From the NCBI RefSeq assembly GCF_000418555.1, contig NZ_ATKM01000019.1, positions 248,001 through 312,000 on the forward strand: a stretch of DNA of 64,000 bases, given 5' to 3'. The DNA is from Pseudomonas sp. P818. GTDB lineage: Bacteria; Pseudomonadota; Gammaproteobacteria; Pseudomonadales; Pseudomonadaceae. This document shows, piece by piece, positions 43,928 through 52,836 of the stretch. The stretch's first letter is position 1; every line of letters starts with the position of its first letter. Both the position numbers and the translations under genes were made by a program. The notes beneath the pieces are model-generated. The model saw only the letters and a program-made list of their open reading frames with translations. It did no database searches and had not been told where the DNA came from.

Positions 43928-45235
43928 ATGATCACCGCCCTGGGCTTCGGCCTGATGTTTCTCATCGTCACACTGATTCTGCTGCGCCGGATCAGCCCGC
44001 TGGTCGCCTTCGTCACCCTGCCGGTGATCGCCAGCGCCCTCGCCGGTTTCGGCCTGGGGGAAATCGGCAAGTTCATCACCGAGGGGCTGAAAGCCGTGGC
44101 TCCGACAGCCACGCTGTTCATCTTCGCCATCCTCTACTTCGGCGTCATGCGCGAGCGTGGTCTGTTCGCGCCGCTGGTCAACTTCCTGCTGCGCAGCACC
44201 GGCGGCAAGCCGCTGGCGGTAGCGGTGGTCACTGTCGCAGTGACGGCCGTGACCCATCTGGACGGTATCGGCGCCGCCACCTTCCTGCTGGTGATTCCCG
44301 CCCTGCTGCCGCTGTACCTGCGCCTGGGCATGAAGCGTGAAATGCTGCTGTGCCTGGTGGTGCTCAGCGCCGGGGTGATGAACATGGTGCCCTGGGGCGG
44401 CACCACGGCGCGCGCCTCGGCGGTGACCGGCATCGACGCCTCGCTGCTGTGGATTTCGCTGATTCCCGTACAGGCGGTAGGTCTGGCACTGGTCATGGCC
44501 CTGGCGGTGTTCCTTGGCCTGCGTGCCCAGCGCAGCTTCCAGGGCCATGGCGTGGTCGCCGGCCACCAAGCCGCGCAGACGGCTGAACCTGGCGACGACA
44601 GCCGTCATCTGAGCCCAATGAACTGGCGCTACTGGGCCAACCTGGCGCTGACCCTGACCATCCTCGTCTGCCTGTTCACTGGTGCCTTTCCACTGTTCGC
44701 CTGCTTCATGGTAGGCCTCGGCGTCGCCCTGGTGCTCAACTACCCGAGCCTGGCGGAGCAGAACCAGGCCGTACTGCGCCACGCCAGCGATGCCATGCAA
44801 ATGGCCCTGGTGATGCTCGCGGCCGGCATCCTGCTCGGCGTGCTGTCCGGCGCCGGCATGTCCGATGGCATGGCGCACTGGATGATCAACGTGCTGCCCG
44901 AAGGCTCGGCCAACTGGCTGCACGTGATCATCGGCGCCTTCGGCGTACCGCTTGGTATGCTGTTCTCGCCGGATGCCTACTACTTCGCCCTGCTGCCGGT
45001 GATTCGCGATGTCGCCGTGGCAGCTGGCGTCGATCCGGCTTCAGTGGCCAACGCCATGCTGATCGGTGAGAACACCGGCTTCGGTATCAGCCCGGTAGTG
45101 CCGAGCGTTTACCTGGCCATCGGCCTGGCTGGCGTCGAGCTGTACAAACATATCCGCTATACCGTGCTGTGGGCCTGGGGCATCAGCCTGGTGATGCTGG
45201 CAGCGGCCATGCTGTTCGGTGTGGTAACGATCTGA
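43928..45235 (+). CDS. CitMHS-family citrate/H+ (or metal-citrate) symporter
   Basis: The 435-residue transporter has about twelve hydrophobic segments. CitMHS traits are VTAVTHLDGIGAATFLLVIPALLPLYLRLGMKR, NMVPWGGTTARASAVTGID and, near the end, FSPDAYYFALLPVIRDVA and GENTGFGISPVVPSVYLAIGLAGVEL. It imports citrate or a structurally related tricarboxylate across the inner membrane. It is third in the DUF1446 operon, 49 bp after the small partner gene, and ends in a strong terminator. Confidence 0.92.
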   Translation: MITALGFGLMFLIVTLILLRRISPLVAFVTLPVIASALAGFGLGEIGKFITEGLKAVAPTATLFIFAILYFGVMRERGLFAPLVNFLLRSTGGKPLAVAVVTVAVTAVTHLDGIGAATFLLVIPALLPLYLRLGMKREMLLCLVVLSAGVMNMVPWGGTTARASAVTGIDASLLWISLIPVQAVGLALVMALAVFLGLRAQRSFQGHGVVAGHQAAQTAEPGDDSRHLSPMNWRYWANLALTLTILVCLFTGAFPLFACFMVGLGVALVLNYPSLAEQNQAVLRHASDAMQMALVMLAAGILLGVLSGAGMSDGMAHWMINVLPEGSANWLHVIIGAFGVPLGMLFSPDAYYFALLPVIRDVAVAAGVDPASVANAMLIGENTGFGISPVVPSVYLAIGLAGVELYKHIRYTVLWAWGISLVMLAAAMLFGVVTI

Positions 45236-45250
45236 GCCCGCGCTGAAACG

Positions 45251-45280
45251 AAAAAAGGATCGCCGAGGCGATCCTTTTTT
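45251..45280 (+). terminator. intrinsic terminator of the transporter operon
   Basis: AAAAAAGGATCGCC and GGCGATCCTTTTTT form a 14-bp stem with a 2-nt centre, and its T-tract serves both strands. It therefore also stops the convergent polyamine gene. Confidence 0.9.
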
Positions 45281-45296
45281 CATTCTGCAGGGCAGA

Positions 45297-46541
45297 TCAG
45301 GCGGGCTGATCCCACGGGCGGTCGCCATGCTCATCCTTGATGCGCGTCGGCAGGCCCATTACGTCCAGCAGCTTGAGGAACGGCTCGGCCGGCAGCTCCT
45401 CGACGTTGACCATGCGCTTGGCATCCCACTCGCCACGGGCGACCAGCAGCGCTGCGGCAACCGGCGGCACGCCAGCGGTGTAGGAGATGCCCTGGCTGTC
45501 GGTCTCGGCGAAGGCTTCTTCGTGGTCGGCCACGTTGTAGATGAACAGCTCGCGCGGCTGGCCATCCTTGGTGCCCTTGACCAGATCGCCGATGCAGGTC
45601 TTGCCGGTGTAGCCCGGCGCCAGCGAGGCAGGGTCGGGCAGCACGGCCTTGACCACTTTCAGCGGCACAACTTCAAGGCCTTCAGCGGTCTTGACCGGCT
45701 GCTCGGAGAGCAGGCCAAGGTTCTTCAGCACGGTGAACACGTTGATGTAGTGGTCGCCAAAGCTCATCCAGAAGCGGACGTTCGGTACGTCGAGGTGCTT
45801 GGACAGCGAGTGCACCTCGTCATGGCCGGTCAGATACAGGTTCTGTTCGCCCACCACCGGCAGATCGTCGGTGCGTTTGACTTCGAACATGCGGTTGCTC
45901 ACCCACTGGCTGTTCTGCCAGCTGTAGACCGTGCCGGTGAATTCGCGGAAATTGATTTCCGGGTCGAAATTGGTGGCGAAGTACTTGCCGTGCGAACCGG
46001 CGTTGACGTCGAGGATGTCGATCGACTCGATCTTGTCGAAGTACTGTTGTTGCGCCAGAGCGGCATAGGAGTTGACTACGCCCGGGTCGAAGCCGACGCC
46101 GAGGATGGCAGTCACGCCCTTTTCCTGGCATTCGGCCAGGTGCTTCCACTCGTAGTTGCCGTACCACGGCGGGGTTTCACAGATCTTGCTCGGATCTTCG
46201 TGGATGGCGGTGTCCAGATAGGCGACGCCGGTGTCGATACAGGCGCGCAGCACGGACATGTTGAGGAACGCCGAGCCGACGTTGATGACGATCTGCGATT
46301 CGGTTTCGCGGATCAGTGCCTTGGTCGCTTCCACGTCCAGGGCGTTCAGCGCATAGGCCTTGATCTCGCCGGGCTGCTTGAGGCCGCCCTTTGCCTGCAC
46401 GCTGTCGATGATGGCCTGGCATTTGGAGATGTTGCGCGACGCAATTGCAATGCGACCTAACTCGTCATTGTGTTGCGCGCACTTATGGGCCACCACCTTG
46501 GCAACACCTCCTGCTCCAATGATCAGAACATTCTTCTTCAA
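45297..46541 (-). CDS. saccharopine-dehydrogenase-type carboxy(nor)spermidine dehydrogenase
   Basis: The 414-residue enzyme condenses a diamine with aspartate semialdehyde and NADPH, giving carboxynorspermidine or carboxyspermidine. The NADPH fold is LIIGAGGVAKVVAHKCAQ; further family segments are NISKCQAIIDSVQAKGG, NVGSAFLNMSVLRACIDTGV and VGFDPGVVNSYAALAQQQYF. I place the start at TTG 46541 (read MKKNVLIIGAGG), which has GGAGG 8 nt upstream; the longer frame adds 35 residues of repeat-derived sequence. The decarboxylase gene nspC lies just upstream, separated by a repeat cluster. Confidence 0.88.
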   Translation of the reverse strand: MKKNVLIIGAGGVAKVVAHKCAQHNDELGRIAIASRNISKCQAIIDSVQAKGGLKQPGEIKAYALNALDVEATKALIRETESQIVINVGSAFLNMSVLRACIDTGVAYLDTAIHEDPSKICETPPWYGNYEWKHLAECQEKGVTAILGVGFDPGVVNSYAALAQQQYFDKIESIDILDVNAGSHGKYFATNFDPEINFREFTGTVYSWQNSQWVSNRMFEVKRTDDLPVVGEQNLYLTGHDEVHSLSKHLDVPNVRFWMSFGDHYINVFTVLKNLGLLSEQPVKTAEGLEVVPLKVVKAVLPDPASLAPGYTGKTCIGDLVKGTKDGQPRELFIYNVADHEEAFAETDSQGISYTAGVPPVAAALLVARGEWDAKRMVNVEELPAEPFLKLLDVMGLPTRIKDEHGDRPWDQPA

Positions 46542-46593
46542 TTGTTTCACCTCCAGAGAACTGCGTTGTTGAAAGCGTTTTGATGCGTATTTT

Positions 46594-46696
46594 GGGTGGT
46601 GGGCTGAAGCCCACCCTACATGACCCGTAGGTGGGTCGGGCGGCATTCCGCGTCAGCCCCGTAGGGTGGGCCGGGCGGCGTTCCGCTTCAGCCCAC
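46594..46696. repeat. cluster of GTAGGGTGGGC-type repeats between nspC and the dehydrogenase gene
   Basis: Three partial units share GTAGGGTGGGC and CTTCAGCCCACC motifs: GGTGGGCTGAAGCCCACC at 46597–46614, then GGGCGGCATTCCG, then GGGCGGCGTTCCG with TTCAGCCCACC. They form overlapping stem-loops inside the presumed nspC–dehydrogenase transcript. Confidence 0.75.
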
Positions 46697-46706
46697 CGCA
46701 ACAATG

Positions 46707-47804
46707 TCAGGACAGGCTCGACAGGTAGTCGTCGAACTCGAACTGGCGAACCACTTCAACGCTACCATCGAGTTGCTTGACCACGATGGACGGCATTTTC
46801 AGGCCATTGAACCAGTTCTTCTTGACCATGGTGTAACCGGCAGCGTCGATGAACGACAGGCGATCACCGATCTTGAGCGGCTTGTCGAACTGGTACTCGC
46901 CGAAGATATCCCCAGCCAGGCAGCTCTTGCCGCAGACCATGTAGGTGTGTTCGCCGTCATTCGGCGCCATCTTGGCGTTGAGGCGGTAGATCAAGAGATC
47001 AAGCATGTGCGCTTCGATGGAGCTGTCGACCACCGCCAGGTTCTTGCCGTTGTACAGGGTGTCGAGCACAGTCACTTCCAGCGAGGCGCTGAGGGTGATC
47101 GCCGCTTCGCCCGGTTCCAGATACACCTGCACGCCGTATTTTTCCGAGAAGGCTTTCAGGCGCGCGCAGAAGGCATCGATCGGATAGCCCTCGCCAGTGA
47201 AGTGGATGCCGCCGCCGAGGCTGACCCACTCGACCTGGGCAATCAGGTGGCCGAAGCGCTCTTCGATGGTGCTCAGCATCTTGTCGAAAAGCTCGAAGCT
47301 GCCGTTCTCGCAGTTGTTGTGGAACATGAAGCCGGAAATCTGCCCCATGACCTGCTCGATCTTCGCCGGGTCCCACTCACCAAGGCGGCTGAACGGACGC
47401 GCCGGGTCGGCCAACAGGTAGTCGGAGCTGCTTACCTGCGGGTTGACGCGCAGGCCGCGGATGGTGCCCTGGGTACGCTCGGCGAAGCGCTCGAGCTGGC
47501 CGATGGAGTTGAAGATGATCTTGTCGCAGTTGGCGACCATCTCTTCGATCTCGTCGTCGGCCCAGGCCACGCTGTAGGCGTGGGTTTCGCCAGCGAACTT
47601 CTGCCGACCCAGTTTCAGCTCATACAGCGAAGACGACGTGGTGCCATCCATGTATTGCTGCATCAGGTCGAACACCGACCAGGTGGCGAAGCATTTCAGC
47701 GCCAGCAGCGCCTTGGCACCGGAGTTCTCGCGCACGTAGGCGATCTTCTCCAGGTTGACCAGAAGCTTCTGTTTGTCGATGAGGTAGTACGGCGTCTGGA
47801 TCAT
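46707..47804 (-). CDS. nspC: carboxynorspermidine decarboxylase
   Basis: The 365-residue PLP enzyme is a fold-III decarboxylase. The Lys of LLALKCFATWSVF (near residue 37) holds PLP. GGGIHFTGEGYP near 200 binds the phosphate. CGKSCLAGDIFGEY near 300 carries the catalytic Cys, and EPGEA near 230 the phosphate/pyridine contact. It decarboxylates carboxynorspermidine or carboxyspermidine to the polyamine, the last step of the alternative spermidine pathway. It starts MIQTPYYLIDKQKL, with no strong ribosome site visible. Confidence 0.93.
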   Translation of the reverse strand: MIQTPYYLIDKQKLLVNLEKIAYVRENSGAKALLALKCFATWSVFDLMQQYMDGTTSSSLYELKLGRQKFAGETHAYSVAWADDEIEEMVANCDKIIFNSIGQLERFAERTQGTIRGLRVNPQVSSSDYLLADPARPFSRLGEWDPAKIEQVMGQISGFMFHNNCENGSFELFDKMLSTIEERFGHLIAQVEWVSLGGGIHFTGEGYPIDAFCARLKAFSEKYGVQVYLEPGEAAITLSASLEVTVLDTLYNGKNLAVVDSSIEAHMLDLLIYRLNAKMAPNDGEHTYMVCGKSCLAGDIFGEYQFDKPLKIGDRLSFIDAAGYTMVKKNWFNGLKMPSIVVKQLDGSVEVVRQFEFDDYLSSLS

Positions 47805-48041
47805 CTCGTCGCCCCAGCAAGGTCGGCCAATGGAGGGTTTTCAGCCCCCCCGGAAAAAAGTGGACGCGAATTGTGCCGATAACCGGCGCATATCGAAAGG
47901 GCATTGGAGATTTTTTGTACAACCGGACATTTGCCGCTTGTCGATTCAGCCCGCATCGGCACACAAGAACCTTGCCGATGAGGTGAGCAGGAGGATGAAG
48001 CAGACTGTGTTACAGATACATGCGTGATACTGCAATAAGAC

Positions 48042-48545
48042 TCAGGGCAGGCCAATAAGGTAGAGGTTACCCTGCAGACGCGACTCACCGTTGGCGCTGA
48101 AGGTCAGCAGATCGGTCTGGCGAAAACCTGCTGCGATACTGCCACGCTCACTGTTGGAGCTTCCGAGAGTAAAGCGAAAGTCGCCAAAGCGCACATTAGC
48201 CAAGCCTATGCGCATTACGCTCGAGTTGAAGGCCGCACCGTCACCATCGAAACCACTGTCGAGCTTCTCCATGTCAAGGGTGACACCGTCGAAGCTGAAA
48301 AGGCCACGAATGTTGTCCAGCACCACAAAGCCATCACTGTTGCCAGGCCGGATAGCCACGCGCATGCCGCAACCGCCGGCGCAGCGAACCTGCGCTGGGT
48401 TGGCGGCAAAATTGAAGTCTGCAGCCAGGCTGAGCCCTGCCTGGCCACTGATCTGCTGCAACTCCTGCTCCTGCAATGCCAGCAGCTCGGCAGCAGCTGG
48501 CAAAGCAACGAAAAGCAGAGCAAGGCATAGCGGCCTGAGCGACAT
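48042..48545 (-). CDS. exported hypothetical protein with LxDxEL-type N-terminal motif, third of operon
   Basis: The 167-residue protein has a signal peptide (SLRPLCLALLFVALPAAAE). The motif LLALQEQELQQISGQAGLSL follows directly, then a beta-rich body (GFVVLDNIRGLFSFDGVTLDM, FRFTLGSSNSERGSIAAGF). The motif matches the two upstream genes, so the three probably arose by duplication. AAGGAG 7 nt upstream supports the ATG at 48545; an ATG at 48563 is less likely. I recognise it only as resembling DUF6160-type proteins. It is the shortest of the three. Confidence 0.7.
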   Translation of the reverse strand: MSLRPLCLALLFVALPAAAELLALQEQELQQISGQAGLSLAADFNFAANPAQVRCAGGCGMRVAIRPGNSDGFVVLDNIRGLFSFDGVTLDMEKLDSGFDGDGAAFNSSVMRIGLANVRFGDFRFTLGSSNSERGSIAAGFRQTDLLTFSANGESRLQGNLYLIGLP

Positions 48546-48559
48546 GGGTATGCTCCTTT

Positions 48560-50116
48560 TCATCGTGGCAAGTTGACCGTACGCACATCCAGGTAATCCA
48601 GACGCATGCCTCGCACCACCTGAGAGCCCAGATCGACACCGCCCATACTGAGGTTACCGATACTGATATTGCTCTTCGGCACCTGTTGATAGAAAGCCTG
48701 GTGATTCCCCCAGGTAACGGCCGGAAGCGACAGACGCAGCTCGCCATTGGACTGCACGGATAGATTCAGAGGCTGCAGCTTGCCGTGGCCAAGATTGATG
48801 TCGAAATACAAATTTTTCGCCACCATCCGGTTGGCATCAGTGCAATTGCGGCAGCCACCGAGAACCAGTTTGTCGGCATATATCTGTAAGCTGGTCTCCG
48901 CTTGCAGACCGTTCTGGTCACCCCATAGGTTGAGGTAGGCGCCGTGCAGGGTGAACCCTTCCAGATTGATTGAGAAGAAGTCCCTGCGGGTGGTGGTAGC
49001 GCCCTTGACGATATTGCCATTGCCATCCTTGCTGTAGGCGACGCTAGGTAGACTAAAGGTCGTTTCCAGCCCCACATCCATACCTTTGACCCGCTTGCCG
49101 CCTGCCTGCAAAGAGGTGGCGACCAGGGTCAACACTGCGCGATTGTCCCTGGTTTTCTGAATCCGGCCCATGGCGCAGCTCGGTGATTGGGCCGCAGGCG
49201 TACCGCATAGTCCAGTGAACTCGTCAAAATCAGTGACCCGCTGGTTCAAGGTATAGCCATGACGCTCGATGTTCCAGGCCTCGCCAAGCGCTTTCTGCGC
49301 AGCAGCCAGCTCGCTGACCTGAGCTTGGTAGGTATCGACCGAGCTGTTGTAAGCACGCGCAGCGCTAGTCAGGCAAAGATTGCCACAGCCATATTTTTCG
49401 CCAAACGCTGGCTTGCTGTAGAGACCGTCCCGAGCAGGCGCAGCGGCATAGCGAGTCGTCATGGTGTTACGAGCTGCCTGCACATCGCTAGTTTCCTGGC
49501 TGACCTGAGCACGACGCTGGTTGACCGTCTGCATATCCTGATCGATGCCACTCTTGAGAGTGAGAAAACCCACATTCTGGTAACGCGACAGTATCTGGTC
49601 ACGTCGGCCACCGAGCGCGCCGAGTTCCTGATCGATTTCCCTCTGCGCCCGCATCGGGTCGGTGCAACCCGGCTCGCCAAACAGGCAGCCTTGGTAGTAG
49701 GCCCATAAGCCGTACTGATGAGTGTCGTTGAGCGGGTCGTCCCATGATGGCGTACGTATCTGCAGCGCACTGGCGCCTACGGGTAGAGTCGGCGCCAGCT
49801 CGGTACCGCCTACACGCAGGGTGAACGGATGCAGCGGAGTGCCGAGTTGCGCAGGTGTATCCAACGTTCCGCGCTGACTGCCTTCACCCTTGACGTAACT
49901 ACGCTCGAGGTCAACTGTGACCGGGTTGCCCTGACTGTCTTTAATACCACTCAGCTGGGCGCTGGCGCTGCCCTGATCGAAATAGAAGTCATCGAGAAAG
50001 AAGCCTACCCCGGCGCCATTGACCTCGCTCAACTGCGCATCGTCCAGGGCCTGCATGGCACTCGTCAGGCCAGGCATGGCCAACAACAGCATCGCCCCCC
50101 GCATGCGCCAGCTCAT
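48560..50116 (-). CDS. large exported hypothetical protein with LxDxEL-type motif, second of operon
   Basis: The 518-residue protein has a signal peptide (WRMRGAMLLLAMPGLTSA). The motif MQALDDAQLSEVNGAGVGFFL follows, then a domain with paired Cys (CLFGEPGCTD, CGNLCL, CGTPAAQSPSC, CRNCTD). Long middle helical stretches (QRRAQVSQETSDVQAARNTM) suggest a coiled coil. The C-terminal beta-rich part (FFSINLEGFTLHGAYLNLWG, ISIGNLSMGGVDLG) recalls passenger or outer-surface beta structure. The disulfide potential fits the periplasm or surface. Its start overlaps-adjoins the upstream stop (TGAGATG). Confidence 0.7.
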   Translation of the reverse strand: MSWRMRGAMLLLAMPGLTSAMQALDDAQLSEVNGAGVGFFLDDFYFDQGSASAQLSGIKDSQGNPVTVDLERSYVKGEGSQRGTLDTPAQLGTPLHPFTLRVGGTELAPTLPVGASALQIRTPSWDDPLNDTHQYGLWAYYQGCLFGEPGCTDPMRAQREIDQELGALGGRRDQILSRYQNVGFLTLKSGIDQDMQTVNQRRAQVSQETSDVQAARNTMTTRYAAAPARDGLYSKPAFGEKYGCGNLCLTSAARAYNSSVDTYQAQVSELAAAQKALGEAWNIERHGYTLNQRVTDFDEFTGLCGTPAAQSPSCAMGRIQKTRDNRAVLTLVATSLQAGGKRVKGMDVGLETTFSLPSVAYSKDGNGNIVKGATTTRRDFFSINLEGFTLHGAYLNLWGDQNGLQAETSLQIYADKLVLGGCRNCTDANRMVAKNLYFDINLGHGKLQPLNLSVQSNGELRLSLPAVTWGNHQAFYQQVPKSNISIGNLSMGGVDLGSQVVRGMRLDYLDVRTVNLPR

Positions 50117-50117
50117 C

Positions 50118-51224
50118 TCAGCAGCCCTTCGCCTGGCCACCTATGCACGTAGGCACGCGCGCTGCGCCGTTGAGCGCCTCGTACAGTGACACGATGAACG
50201 GATAGATAGCCTCGGCTCCCGCACCGGTCTTGGCGAAGTTGGCGAAGGCCCCGCTCTGGGTGTCGATGAAACCACCATTGCTGGCAGCTAGATCCTGCCA
50301 AGGTACGTTCTGGTTCTGCAGAGAGAAGAAGATACCGCGAGCACCACCAAGGTCGATGTCAGCCTGGGTGCGATCACCGATGAAGATGCTTTTGTAATTG
50401 AGCAACGGGAAACAGGCCGGCAAACCAGAGGCCTTGCAGTCACCACTATTGGTGGAAAGGGCCGGTAACAACGCTTCGAGCAAAGCGTTGTCGGTATGAA
50501 AGGATTCGCCCTTGGGCACACCGATATAGGTCGCGCGGTTGATGGGCAGCCCATTGATGGTGGTTTCCCCTGTGCCCGCCTTAACCAATTCGACCTGACT
50601 GTGAATCTCGGCATCCCCGGCCAAGCTCAATGCCAGACAGTTGAAATCAAAGACACAGGTGAAGCCGTTGAGGTTGTTCTGCTGCATGTAGAACTCGCGG
50701 GCAGTAGACGCAGAGCCGGTGATCAAACCCTGCATGACGCCACTCAGCGCATGGATGTCGCCAGATAGATCACCACGGGCACGTCCGAAGCCTAAACGCA
50801 CACCCGCCACCTCGCGTACGCCATTGGCGTTGGTCTTGAATGCGAGTTCGATATAGGGGTCACGTACCTGGAAGGGCACTACTTGGGCGTTGGGGGAGTT
50901 GGCATTGTCGACTCGCCCCAAGGCGAAGTTGTCGATCCAGATATCGGCCGGCTGGTTCGACACGGTATTGGTACCGGAGCGCGGGTAGTTGCCCAGGCGC
51001 AACTCGTCAACATTAAGCAACATGTCGATGTCGGTACCGAAATTGATCCGGGTGTACTCGAAACCGTTGTAGGTCAGGGCATCCAGATTGATCAGCGCCT
51101 GACCACTGATCTCGGAGAGCTCACTGTCGTTCAGCGGCTGCATGGCTGCCTCGGCGGAGCCGAGCATCAGCGCTGAACACAAGAGGGCAAGGGCAGATTG
51201 TGAGAGGCGGCGAGACGGACGCAT
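50118..51224 (-). CDS. exported hypothetical protein with LxDxEL-type motif, first of operon
   Basis: The 368-residue protein begins with a signal peptide (SQSALALLCSALMLGSAEA). MQPLNDSELSEISGQALINL follows, then repeated beta-like stretches (FEYTRINFGTDIDMLLNVDELRLGNY, DIWIDNFALGRV, YIELAFKTNANGV). GGAGG lies 8 nt before the ATG. Cysteines are few and late (CVFDFNCLAL, CKASGLPACF, CIGGQAKGC). It starts an operon of three that continues without gaps. Family resembles DUF6160-type outer-envelope proteins; the function is unknown. Confidence 0.7.
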   Translation of the reverse strand: MRPSRRLSQSALALLCSALMLGSAEAAMQPLNDSELSEISGQALINLDALTYNGFEYTRINFGTDIDMLLNVDELRLGNYPRSGTNTVSNQPADIWIDNFALGRVDNANSPNAQVVPFQVRDPYIELAFKTNANGVREVAGVRLGFGRARGDLSGDIHALSGVMQGLITGSASTAREFYMQQNNLNGFTCVFDFNCLALSLAGDAEIHSQVELVKAGTGETTINGLPINRATYIGVPKGESFHTDNALLEALLPALSTNSGDCKASGLPACFPLLNYKSIFIGDRTQADIDLGGARGIFFSLQNQNVPWQDLAASNGGFIDTQSGAFANFAKTGAGAEAIYPFIVSLYEALNGAARVPTCIGGQAKGC

Positions 51225-51510
51225 GACAGGTTCCTCCTGATCGGGCGGCTGGCTCCGCCTCTGTTGCCACTATAGTGGCCACCCTTGAGCGGCGACCCGA
51301 CCCATAGTCGAGTAAAACCCAATCCCGGTGTAGCAGAGGTGACGGCGGTGTTACCGCCGGCAACAGTTGCGTCACGGTGCCAAGCAATGCCCGCCTCCGG
51401 CGTTCGCCACGAAGCATGCCGCACCTGCCTCTGATCGATTCGGACTCAAACCCATCCTCCGCCATGCAGTACAATCGCCGCTTTTCACTTGCCTGGAACC
51501 CGGCGCCTCG

Positions 51511-52752
51511 ATGATCGATCCCAAGCGCGTTTTGCGCGCCCTCGCCGAACACTGGACGTTGCTCGAACCGCTCTGCGAGCGTTTCGACGCCGGCACCCTG
51601 AGCCTGGTGGAGCTGCGCAGCCAGCTTGCCACGCAGTTGCCCGACGCCACGCCCAGTGACACCACCGCCCTGCTCGACACCTGGATCCGCCTGGACATCC
51701 TGGTGCCGGTGGCCAAAAGCCCCAACCGTTTCGAGCTCAACGCGCAGATCCATGATTTTCTCGCCTACCTGCGCCGCGAGCACCGCCTCGGCCTGTGCCT
51801 GGAGATCGAAGCCTACCTGCGCCACCTGGAGCGCCTGGCCGGCTATATCCAGGACGCCTTCGAGGTGCGCGACGCCAACGACCTGGCGCGCCAGCTGCGC
51901 CTGCTCGATATGCGCGTGCGCGACGTGCTGAAGAAGCTGGCCAACGACGAACAGGCGCTGGTTGGCGTGGCCGACCGGGCCAAGACCAGCGACCGGCAGA
52001 TTCCCCTGCGCCAGCGCTACGCCGAGGTGCTGGCCACCTGGGACGAATACGTCGAGCCAATGATCCAGCTGGTCGCCGCCGACGGCGCCTTCGAGCAGGG
52101 CGTGCGCCGCGTCGAACAGGTGCTGCTGCGCCTGCTCGGCGACCAGCAGCGCCTCGGCCAACTGGTCGACGACGACCTGCTGCTGCGCACCCACGCGCGC
52201 ATCCTGGAAATGCAGACCACCGCCCAGTTGACCCTGCGCAAGGCCCGCGAACTGCTGCTGCCGCTGCGCGAGGAAGCGCGCCGACACAACGCCGTGACCC
52301 GTGGCGCGGCACTGGCGCTGTCGGTGATCCGCAAGAAGGGCATCGACGCCGTGCCGCAGGCGGCCATGCCGCTGTTCACCCGGCCGCAGAGCAACTTCCT
52401 CGGTTCGGCCAGCCAGGTCGAGGCCTACGTCTACGCCCTGGCGCGCTTCGAAGCCAAGCCGGCGCACTTCCCCAAGGCCAGCGGCAGCCGCAAGGGCGGT
52501 GCGCCCAAGGCGCCGAAAACCGCGCGGGAAATGATCGAGCGCTGCGAGCAGGCCCTGCCGCTGCCGGACCTGATGGCCTGGCTGCTGGAACAGGAGCCCG
52601 AAGGCGCCACCGACGAGCTGCTCTACTGGTTCTCGCGGCTGTCGCGCGAGTCGCGCTTCCAGCGTGAACGCCTGGAGCGCCGCCAGTACCTGACCCGCGA
52701 CCATGAGGTCAGCCTTGCCTCCTTTGCCCTGGTAGGCCAGCCCAATGGCTGA
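51511..52752 (+). CDS. mksB: condensin subunit MksB
   Basis: The 413-residue protein matches MksB of the MksBEF bacterial condensin (PA4684-like) in length. It starts MIDPKRVLRALAEHWTLLEPLCERF, with the helical segment LLDTWIRLDILVPVAKSPNRFELNAQIHDFLAYLRREH. It is the kleisin-type bridge that joins the MksF heads. The frame is open 48 codons upstream without similarity. A 22-bp hairpin separates it from mksE. Confidence 0.93.
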   Translation: MIDPKRVLRALAEHWTLLEPLCERFDAGTLSLVELRSQLATQLPDATPSDTTALLDTWIRLDILVPVAKSPNRFELNAQIHDFLAYLRREHRLGLCLEIEAYLRHLERLAGYIQDAFEVRDANDLARQLRLLDMRVRDVLKKLANDEQALVGVADRAKTSDRQIPLRQRYAEVLATWDEYVEPMIQLVAADGAFEQGVRRVEQVLLRLLGDQQRLGQLVDDDLLLRTHARILEMQTTAQLTLRKARELLLPLREEARRHNAVTRGAALALSVIRKKGIDAVPQAAMPLFTRPQSNFLGSASQVEAYVYALARFEAKPAHFPKASGSRKGGAPKAPKTAREMIERCEQALPLPDLMAWLLEQEPEGATDELLYWFSRLSRESRFQRERLERRQYLTRDHEVSLASFALVGQPNG

Positions 52753-52758
52753 GCTGCC

Positions 52759-52816
52759 CGTAGGGTGCGCTGTGCGCACCGCAACCGACGACATGGTGCG
52801 CACAGCGCACCCTACG
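52759..52816. repeat. perfect 22-bp hairpin between mksB and mksE (GTAGGGTGCGC type)
   Basis: CGTAGGGTGCGCTGTGCGCACC pairs perfectly with GGTGCGCACAGCGCACCCTACG, abbreviated here by its halves 52759–52780 and 52795–52816, around a 14-nt loop. CTGCCCGT occurs at 52754–52761 and 52818–52825 like a direct repeat at the two edges. It lies inside the mks operon and may weaken read-through. Confidence 0.85.
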
Positions 52817-52836
52817 ACTGCCCGTGAGCATTGCGT

